A stretch of DNA of 5,679 nt from Saprospiraceae bacterium. Lineage in GTDB: Bacteria > Bacteroidota > Bacteroidia > Chitinophagales > Saprospiraceae. Under the pieces are notes generated by a model. That model was given only the letters and a program-made list of their open reading frames with translations. It was not told the DNA's origin and ran no database searches. Positions 1-4,372 of this stretch are shown here, piece after piece. The translations under genes and the position numbers were made by a program. The stretch spans positions 1 to 5,679 of the forward strand of contig JALHPW010000368.1 in NCBI GenBank assembly GCA_022842255.1, read 5' to 3'. Position 1 is the first letter of the stretch; each line of letters opens with the position of its first letter.

Positions 1-432
1 TGCGTCCCAAAGTATTGCGGTAGAATCCTGTGCACCGGTGGCAATCCAGCGCCCATCAGGGGAATAATCTTCACATTCAATGTAACCAGTGTGCCCTTGC
101 AGCGTAAAGGCCAACTCTCCTGATTCTGTTTTTAGCACCCATGCATCCGCATTGCTATGGGTGGCCAGTATAAATTCGTTGTTTGGGGATAGTTTTACCT
201 TGCTATACCGTTGTTTGGGCGATCTGAGGGTTTTGAGTTCTTTTCCCTCCTTGTTCCAAAGTTTGATTAAGTCATCACCACCGAGCGTCAAAAAATACTT
301 GCCATCTGCCGAGCAAGATGCAGACCGTACGCCCGAACTGTGCCCAGTAGGGACCACCAGCACCGGTTTTTGAGCAGCAAGTTTGAAGACGGGAAAAAGG
401 AGGGCACTTGAAAACAAGAGGGTTTTCCACAT
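1..432 (-). CDS. Secreted WD40-repeat protein, N-terminal part (C-terminus beyond the left edge)
   Basis: The frame is open from an ATG at 432-430 to the window edge, giving 144 residues. Residues 1-20 look like a signal peptide: a short basic start (MWK), a hydrophobic core LLFSSALLFPVF, and a likely cut before the Gln in KLAAQ. WD40 blades follow. Residues 30-60 run from GHSSGV through SADG to IKLWN, about 71-101 is a degenerate blade, and 113-143 runs from GHTGYI through SPDGRW to AILWD. An in-frame stop 16 codons upstream bounds the start. WD40 blades form a beta-propeller used for protein contacts, here probably in the periplasm or outside the cell. The opening QKPVLVVPTGHSSGV resembles, from memory, Bacteroidota proteins in which WD40 blades are joined to a caspase-like peptidase, but that part would lie outside the window, so the full function is unknown. 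The gene is separated from its upstream neighbour by a terminator, so it is likely transcribed alone. Confidence 0.9.
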   Translation of the reverse strand, partial: MWKTLLFSSALLFPVFKLAAQKPVLVVPTGHSSGVRSASCSADGKYFLTLGGDDLIKLWNKEGKELKTLRSPKQRYSKVKLSPNNEFILATHSNADAWVLKTESGELAFTLQGHTGYIECEDYSPDGRWIATGAQDSTAILWDA

Positions 433-465
433 AAACAGCAAGGATTTTGATAATCGAAATCGAGG

Positions 466-473
466 TAAAACTA
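466..473 (-). promoter_or_regulatory. Possible -7 box for the WD40 gene
   Basis: On the minus strand the word TAGTTTTA matches the Bacteroidota -7 consensus TAnnTTTG in all but the last fixed base. It lies 33 nt before the WD40 ATG and downstream of the terminator of the preceding operon, where a new promoter is expected. A TTTG at 492-489 is the only candidate -33 element, but its 15-nt spacer is shorter than usual, so the call is tentative. Confidence 0.3.
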
Positions 474-511
474 CTCAACTATGATTTGCAAAGGTGCTTT
501 GACTGCGCTGC

Positions 512-559
512 AAAAAAAAGCGCGGAAACACGGGGCTTTGAAAACCCCGTATTTCCGCG
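512..559 (-). terminator. Rho-independent terminator of the etfB-etfA-BFN operon
   Basis: The arms 521-535 and 545-559 are reverse complements at 14 of 15 positions, with GC-rich ends (CGCGGAAA and CGGGG) and a 9-nt loop. Read on the minus strand, the hairpin is followed at once by C and eight T (519-512), the classical intrinsic terminator layout. On the plus strand no T-run follows, so it acts in one direction. It ends the transcript that includes the BFN-UVR gene and insulates the WD40 gene. Confidence 0.9.
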
Positions 560-581
560 TGTATGACTAAGTGGAAATACT

Positions 582-636
582 TGTTAGGTGGTTTAGCTGT
601 TTAGTCGTTTAGGGTTTAGGTGGTTTAGGGTTTAGG
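582..636. repeat. Degenerate tandem array of TTTAG words
   Basis: TTTAG occurs six times, starting at 592, 600, 608, 615, 624 and 631, with an additional GTTAG at 582. The spacing is 7 to 9 bp and the linkers vary (GG, CTG, TCG, GTGG). The array lies wholly in the 3' untranslated part of the minus-strand operon, between the BFN stop and the terminator. The variable period argues against a strict satellite; its function is unknown. Confidence 0.8.
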
Positions 637-667
637 AAGAAATGCCCTGAGCAGTAGGGTACATGCC

Positions 668-695
668 GTACTTCGCAATTCGCACTTCGTACTTC
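668..695. repeat. Four tandem 7-bp units, consensus GYAMTTC
   Basis: Four consecutive heptamers read GTACTTC, GCAATTC, GCACTTC and GTACTTC. The array touches the last base of the BFN-UVR stop codon (697-695), so it begins exactly where coding sequence ends. It is distinct in sequence from the TTTAG array 31 bp away. Confidence 0.85.
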
Positions 696-1282
696 TAATC
701 CTTTGCTTCCCGTCGCTTCATTTCGTCCCGAATCTTGGCGGCCATTTCGTATTCCTCGCTGTCGAGTGCTTCTTGCAAACGCCCCCGAAGGGCATCCATG
801 GGCCAGATTTCAATGGCATTGTCGTCGAGATGGGACGTAGCTGGCACCGCCGAGAACCCGCCGCCCTCTTGTTCTTCCAGAATTACCCCTGCAGCTTCCA
901 AAATGAAGTCGTAGGTGAATATCGGGCATTCAAAACGCACGGCCATGGCAATGGCATCGGAGGTGCGGGAATCGATTTCAAAAAGCTCCCCGTTTTTCAT
1001 ACAAACCAACCGGGCATAAAAAATGCCATCGAGCAAGTTGCTGATAATCACCTCTTTCAACTGGATATCGAAGGTGTCAAAAGCATTTTTAAACAGGTCG
1101 TGGGTAAGCGGACGGTTGGGCACCATCCGCTCCAGGGCCACTGCAATGGCCTGAGCTTCAAAGCTTCCGATGACAATGGGCAGCCGACGTTTGCCACGGC
1201 GCTCGCCCAGCACCACCGCGTAGTTGTGCGACTGGGTCATGCTGTGCGAAAGGGCGACTATTTCAAGTTCTATACGTCTCAT
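695..1282 (-). CDS. Bifunctional nuclease (BFN/DUF151) family protein with C-terminal UVR motif
   Basis: The 195-residue protein has the BFN domain (formerly DUF151) over about residues 1-135. Family marks seen are LPIVIG at 34-39, followed by the EAQAIA helix, and DSRTSDAIAMAVR at 104-116, matching the usual D-x-R-x-SDAIALA. After an acidic, Gly-rich linker (about 136-160), residues 162-191 form a UVR (UvrB/UvrC-type) helix pair: the LRGRLQEAL and EYEMAAKIRDEMKR segments match the family pattern. BFN proteins were named for reported RNase/DNase activity in plant homologues; the bacterial role is poorly defined, and no catalytic site can be assigned from sequence alone. UVR motifs usually mediate protein contacts. 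The start ATG at 1282 is 71 bp after the etfA stop and gives a standard N-terminus. The gene is last in the etf operon, before the terminator. I am confident of the family but not of the substrate. Confidence 0.93.
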   Translation of the reverse strand: MRRIELEIVALSHSMTQSHNYAVVLGERRGKRRLPIVIGSFEAQAIAVALERMVPNRPLTHDLFKNAFDTFDIQLKEVIISNLLDGIFYARLVCMKNGELFEIDSRTSDAIAMAVRFECPIFTYDFILEAAGVILEEQEGGGFSAVPATSHLDDNAIEIWPMDALRGRLQEALDSEEYEMAAKIRDEMKRREAKD

Positions 1283-1291
1283 TTAATTGGT

Positions 1292-1323
1292 GATTTGTTT
1301 GTTTGGGGATTTGTTTATTTGTT
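1292..1323. repeat. Imperfect direct repeat of 16 bp (GATTTGTTT type)
   Basis: Two adjacent 16-bp units, at 1292-1307 and 1308-1323, share GATTTGTTT then TTTG and agree at 13 of 16 positions. They occupy the leader of the BFN-UVR gene. In transcript sense the stretch is rich in A and C with almost no G, so it should be unstructured just before the start codon. That may help translation in a phylum that relies little on Shine-Dalgarno pairing (inference). Confidence 0.7.
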
Positions 1324-1330
1324 GTTTGAC

Positions 1331-1354
1331 CATCACTCCATCACTCCATCACTT
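1331..1354. repeat. Three tandem 8-bp units CATCACTC
   Basis: The units are CATCACTC, CATCACTC and CATCACTT, head to tail. The last base lies within the etfA stop codon (1356-1354). Like the 7-bp array at 668-695, it starts exactly at the end of a coding region on the minus strand. Confidence 0.85.
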
Positions 1355-2316
1355 CATGAATTAGCCTTAAACCTCTTAAACGCCTCATTCAACTGGGGTA
1401 CTACCTCAAACAAATCTCCCACCACGCCATAATCCGCAGCCTTGAAAAACGGTGCCTCGGCGTCTTTGTTGATGACCACGATGACTTTAGAGTTGTTTAC
1501 GCCGGCCAAATGCTGGATGGCTCCGCTGATGCCGATAGCAATATACAGATTTGGACGAATAGCGATACCCGTTTGTCCTACGTGCTCGTGGTGTGGTCGC
1601 CAATGAGCATCGGCAACAGGGCGTGAGCAAGCGGTAGTGGCGCCCAAAGTTGTGGCCAGATCTTCCACCATGCCCCAGTTTTCAGGCCCTTTCATGCCGC
1701 GTCCTGCCGAAACCACGATTTCTGCTTCCGGAAGCGGTACGATGCCCTCCTGGGTTTTGACCGATTTCACGCGGATGCGGCCCTTGGAAGAAGCAACCGA
1801 AATGGTTTCCACAGCCACTGCGCTGCCGGTGGCCTCAGGTTTGACCGCATTGCCCATCAGGGAAATGACTTTAACGGCGCTGCTGATTTCGTATTCTGCG
1901 ATGGCCTTGCCCGAAAAAACAGATTTTTTCACGCGCAAAGCCGATCCATTGCTGCTTGGCAGACTGTTCACGCCCGATACCAAGCCGGCGTCCAAACGCA
2001 CGGCCAAACGGCCTGCTACGGATTTACCGGTGGAGGTATGGCCCAAGACTACCACGGTTGCACCATTGTTTTTGGCCACCTCTGCGATGGCAGCGGCCAC
2101 GGATTGGCTGTCGAATTGGTCGAAGGCGGCATCAGAGACATGCAGCACTCGGCTTGCCCCATAACGGCCGATTTCTCCGGCGTCCTGTACGGTGCCAAGC
2201 ACCAAGGCTGCGCAAGAAGTACCCAGGGCATCCGCCACTTTTTTTCCGTAGGTAACGGCTTCAAAAGCCGATTTTTTAAATTGTCCACGCGGGGACTCCG
2301 CAAATACCAAAACCAT
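1354..2316 (-). CDS. etfA: Electron transfer flavoprotein, alpha subunit
   Basis: This 320-residue protein is the FAD-carrying subunit of ETF, a soluble cytoplasmic carrier that takes electrons from acyl-CoA dehydrogenases and related enzymes and delivers them to ETF:quinone oxidoreductase. The N-terminal domain begins MVLVFAES. The C-terminal FAD domain contains VVSAGRGMKG (201-210), SRPVAD (231-236), VGQTG (246-250) and the alpha-subunit signature LYIAIGISGAIQHLAG (257-272) ending at VIVVIN. The signature differs from the usual pattern only by Val281 in place of Ala. INKDAEAPFF and ADYGVVGDLFEVVP (294-307) are also typical. The ATG at 2316 is chosen over an in-frame ATG at 2400 because homologues start at this point and the 28 extra codons would fall in the intergenic inverted repeat. 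It follows etfB by 104 bp and precedes the BFN-UVR gene by 71 bp, in one operon. Confidence 0.97.
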   Translation of the reverse strand: MVLVFAESPRGQFKKSAFEAVTYGKKVADALGTSCAALVLGTVQDAGEIGRYGASRVLHVSDAAFDQFDSQSVAAAIAEVAKNNGATVVVLGHTSTGKSVAGRLAVRLDAGLVSGVNSLPSSNGSALRVKKSVFSGKAIAEYEISSAVKVISLMGNAVKPEATGSAVAVETISVASSKGRIRVKSVKTQEGIVPLPEAEIVVSAGRGMKGPENWGMVEDLATTLGATTACSRPVADAHWRPHHEHVGQTGIAIRPNLYIAIGISGAIQHLAGVNNSKVIVVINKDAEAPFFKAADYGVVGDLFEVVPQLNEAFKRFKANS

Positions 2317-2351
2317 ATTTTGGAATGATAAGTGATTAATGTTAAATGATG

Positions 2352-2422
2352 AGTGTTCGGAGATAAGTATCAATGATAATGGGTAAAAGCCGCTTATCAC
2401 TTACCACTTATCTCTCAACACT
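2352..2422 (-). repeat. Nested inverted repeat / RNA hairpin between etfB and etfA
   Basis: The outer arms 2352-2368 and 2406-2422 are complementary at 15 of 17 positions (6 pairs, a 2x2 internal loop, 9 pairs). Inside, TGATAA at 2374-2379 pairs with TTATCA at 2394-2399 around a 14-nt loop. The outer arm overlaps two bases of the etfB stop codon. There is no T-run on the minus strand after the hairpin, so it is not a typical terminator. It may protect or process the etfB mRNA end, or lower etfA expression relative to etfB (inference). The arms are also built from repeated GATAAG/AAGTG words. Confidence 0.75.
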
Positions 2423-3161
2423 AAATAACTTTCGCTTCTTCGTGCAGGAGTCGAACCAGTTCGTCCATTTGATCGGGTTGAACCAGTTTTACCCCGGATT
2501 TAGCAGGAGGAAGACTGAATTGCACGGCTTTGGCTGCATCCTCGAAAGGTACCGGCGCCACTTCCTTGAGGGGTTTGGTCCGGGCGGTCATGATACCGCG
2601 CATATTCGGGATACGCTGCTCGGCCATGCCTTTGGCTGCACTGAGCACAAATGGCAAATCAACTTCCACCGCTTCGACCCCACCTTCGATGTCACGTTCC
2701 AGCGAGGCAACCGTGCCGTTGACATCCAGTTTGGATGCATAAGAAACATATGGCAGGTCCAAGTGTTCAGCTACCATGGCCCCCACTTCGGAGCCATTGT
2801 GGTCGATGGTTTCTTTGCCAAAGAAAATAATATCGAAATTTTCACCGCGGGCATACTCGGCAATTTGCTTTGCAACATAGCCTGCGCCTTTGGGGTCGCA
2901 GTCGATGCGCACGGCCTCATCGGCGCCGATGGCGAGTGCTTTGCGGATGGTGGTTTCGTTGGCCGCAGGGCCTACGTTGAGTGCTACCACTGTGCCGCCG
3001 AGGGTTTCACGAAGTTCGCAAGCACGAACCAGTGCATACCATTCGTCGTAAGGATTCATAATGAATTGTACTCCGGCAGCGTTGAACTCCGTGCCATCGG
3101 CGTTAAAGGAGATCTTCGAGGTGGTGTCGGGAGTTTGGGAAATACAGACCAATAATTTCAT
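2421..3161 (-). CDS. etfB: Electron transfer flavoprotein, beta subunit
   Basis: This 246-residue protein is the AMP-binding partner of EtfA in the ETF heterodimer and forms most of the docking surface for dehydrogenases. The start MKLLVCISQTPDT is that of the family. INxG-type middle motifs are seen: the NPYDEWYALVRACEL segment (36-50), KALAIGADEAVRID (74-87) and FGKETIDHNGSEVGAMVA (114-131), the nucleotide-binding stretch. Residues 156-174, including R156, E159-G160-G161, E163 and PFVLS (170-174), fit the published beta-subunit signature. IPNMRGIMTARTKPL (184-198) is the C-terminal hallmark. The length is normal (about 245-265). It is the first gene of the operon, with its ATG about 25 nt after the start site predicted from the -7 box at 3200-3193. 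The order etfB then etfA is the usual one. Confidence 0.97.
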   Translation of the reverse strand: MKLLVCISQTPDTTSKISFNADGTEFNAAGVQFIMNPYDEWYALVRACELRETLGGTVVALNVGPAANETTIRKALAIGADEAVRIDCDPKGAGYVAKQIAEYARGENFDIIFFGKETIDHNGSEVGAMVAEHLDLPYVSYASKLDVNGTVASLERDIEGGVEAVEVDLPFVLSAAKGMAEQRIPNMRGIMTARTKPLKEVAPVPFEDAAKAVQFSLPPAKSGVKLVQPDQMDELVRLLHEEAKVI

Positions 3162-3176
3162 TGTAAAAATAGCCGC

Positions 3177-3184
3177 TACTTTTG
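3177..3184 (+). promoter_or_regulatory. -7 box for the TPR-DUF4292-EnvC operon
   Basis: TACTTTTG fully matches the Bacteroidota -7 consensus TAnnTTTG. The predicted transcription start would be near 3189-3191, leaving a leader of about 70 nt before the TPR gene ATG at 3261. A clear -33 TTG/TTTG at the normal distance is not visible, and that region would lie in the first codons of etfB. Confidence 0.5.
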
Positions 3185-3192
3185 TGGGCGCG

Positions 3193-3200
3193 CAAAGGTA
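3193..3200 (-). promoter_or_regulatory. -7 box for the etfB-etfA-BFN operon
   Basis: On the minus strand TACCTTTG fully matches TAnnTTTG. Initiation would fall near 3189-3186, about 25 nt before the etfB ATG at 3161. The box points towards, and forms an inverted repeat with, the plus-strand box at 3177-3184. No convincing -33 element is seen. Confidence 0.55.
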
Positions 3201-3260
3201 TGGAGCAGGACAAGAAAGTTGGAGATTCCAGCACCTTTGTGTCAGGAAATTTTAGAAATC

Positions 3261-3581
3261 ATGATCAATCGCTTACAATACCTCACTCAACTCCTCGAAT
3301 CTTCCCCTACAGACTCCTTTGTGCTGTTTGCGCTCGCCAAGGAATACGAAGGGGCGGGTGACGACGTTCAAGCACTTTCGTTTTATATTCGTTTGTTGGA
3401 GTCGTCTCCCGCGTACATTGGCACCTATTATCATTTGGGTAAACTTTACGAGCGCAAGGAAGATTTCCAAAACGCCATTTTAACCTATAAACAAGGCATT
3501 GCGGTAAGTCGCCAAGCGGGCGACCGTCACGCACAAAGTGAACTGCAAGGAGCACTTTTAAATTTAGAAGACCCGGAATGA
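3261..3581 (+). CDS. Small TPR (tetratricopeptide repeat) protein
   Basis: The 106-residue cytoplasmic-looking protein has no signal peptide and consists almost wholly of two TPR units. Residues about 17-50 contain ALAKEYEGAGDDVQALSFY and about 51-84 contain YYHLGKLYERKEDFQNAI, with the usual Gly, Ala and Tyr positions. A charged tail ends NLEDPE. TPRs are protein-binding scaffolds; the partner is not known. The ATG at 3261 is preferred to an in-frame ATG at 3219 because the helical repeat region starts with MINRLQYLTQLL and the upstream part is non-conserved-looking leader. A weak AGGA sits 13 nt upstream. The TGA overlaps the ATG of the DUF4292 gene by 4 bp (ATGA), so the two are probably translationally coupled. 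Confidence 0.85.
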   Translation: MINRLQYLTQLLESSPTDSFVLFALAKEYEGAGDDVQALSFYIRLLESSPAYIGTYYHLGKLYERKEDFQNAILTYKQGIAVSRQAGDRHAQSELQGALLNLEDPE

Positions 3582-4372
3582 GCAAATTCAATTTGAGTAT
3601 CCCCCTTTTGTGCGCATGTTTTTTGTTGGTTTCGGCCAAGGAAACGGGCTGCCGTAAAAGCGCCATCCTTGGGGAGACCCGCCCCGCAACGGACGTCCGC
3701 AGTCCGCAATACCTGCAAAAAAAACTGCGGTCGCATGAAGACCCTGATTTAAAGTTCATGAATGCCCAAGCCAAGATATTTGTGGAGGGCAATGGCCAAT
3801 CTATCGGTGCTACCGCCAACATTATCTGGATTCGCGACAGTGTTATGTGGTTGAATGTCAAGAAGTTCGGGCTAGAAGCAGCCAGAGCTTTGGTGACCCG
3901 AGATTCGGTTTTTGTGCTCAACCGACTGGAGAAAAACTACTCCGCCCGGGGCCTTGAATCATTGCAAAGACAATACAGTTTGCCTGCCGGATTCGATTTG
4001 ATTCAGAGCCTGTTGTTGGCTTCGCCCTGGTATTTTGAGGACATTGAATTGGAATCGGATATCAAGGACGGGATGCACCGGCTCTCGGGTTCGAATGGCC
4101 GTTTTGCCACCGATTATCGTTTGGAAGAGGAGCCTTTTTGGCTTCGCCAGGAAATCTTTTTACAGCCCCGCGAAACCCGAACAATGTCGATTTTATTCGA
4201 AAATTACAAAAAAAAGGCGCTGGCGGGCTGGTTTCCATATCTTCGCACGGTGGAAGCCTACAGTCAGGAGACGGGTGATTTACGCCTTTCCATAGAGCTC
4301 AATGACGTGGAGTTCAATGTGCCCAAAAGTTTTCGCTTTGAGATTCCCAAACATTATGAATTGGTTGAGTAA
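3578..4372 (+). CDS. DUF4292 family envelope protein
   Basis: The 264-residue protein has a hydrophobic signal segment at residues 6-20 and then fits DUF4292, a Bacteroidota family related in fold to LolA/LolB-type outer-membrane lipoprotein carriers (family knowledge, recalled). The characteristic core is seen at 82-121: IIWIRDSVMWLNV, then FGLEAARALVTRDSVFVLNR ending KNY. A second mark is FDLIQSLLLASPW at 139-151. The C-terminal half is beta-rich, with LRTVEAYSQ and SFRFEIPKHYE. Most relatives are lipoproteins, but here the candidate Cys25 sits in KETGC with Glu at -3, a poor lipobox, while VSA at 18-20 would suit ordinary signal peptidase. Export is likely but the anchoring is unclear. The gene overlaps the TPR gene by 4 bp and the EnvC-like gene by 17 bp. 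The molecular role is unknown; the neighbour suggests envelope assembly. Confidence 0.88.
   Translation: MSKFNLSIPLLCACFLLVSAKETGCRKSAILGETRPATDVRSPQYLQKKLRSHEDPDLKFMNAQAKIFVEGNGQSIGATANIIWIRDSVMWLNVKKFGLEAARALVTRDSVFVLNRLEKNYSARGLESLQRQYSLPAGFDLIQSLLLASPWYFEDIELESDIKDGMHRLSGSNGRFATDYRLEEEPFWLRQEIFLQPRETRTMSILFENYKKKALAGWFPYLRTVEAYSQETGDLRLSIELNDVEFNVPKSFRFEIPKHYELVE

Noticed and set aside
275..478. A 67-codon minus-strand frame over the start of the WD40 gene
   Set aside because: It is out of frame with the WD40 gene, whose signal peptide and blades are clear in the frame starting at 432.
582..695. A CRISPR array or telomere-type repeat (TTTAGGG appears)
   Set aside because: The units are 7-9 bp with variable linkers, with no 20-40 bp repeats or unique spacers, and the location is a 3' untranslated gap in a chromosomal operon.
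773..1432. A 219-codon open frame on the plus strand across the BFN gene
   Set aside because: It is antisense to the BFN-UVR gene and runs through the repeat-filled gap into etfA, with no domain-like sequence.
2317..2400. A longer EtfA starting at the ATG at 2400
   Set aside because: The additional residues come from the inverted-repeat gap, and the ATG at 2316 gives the standard EtfA N-terminus MVLVFAES.
2352..2422. A transcription terminator between etfB and etfA
   Set aside because: There is no T-run after the hairpin on the minus strand and the stem is AT-rich; stopping here would uncouple two obligate partner subunits.
2373..3155. A 260-codon open frame on the plus strand across etfB
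   Set aside because: It lies wholly opposite the well-conserved etfB gene, has no recognisable family, and starts inside the intergenic inverted repeat; it is a by-product of etfB codon use.
3307..3921. A 204-codon open frame on the minus strand across the TPR and DUF4292 genes
   Set aside because: It spans two coupled genes on the other strand and has no family features.
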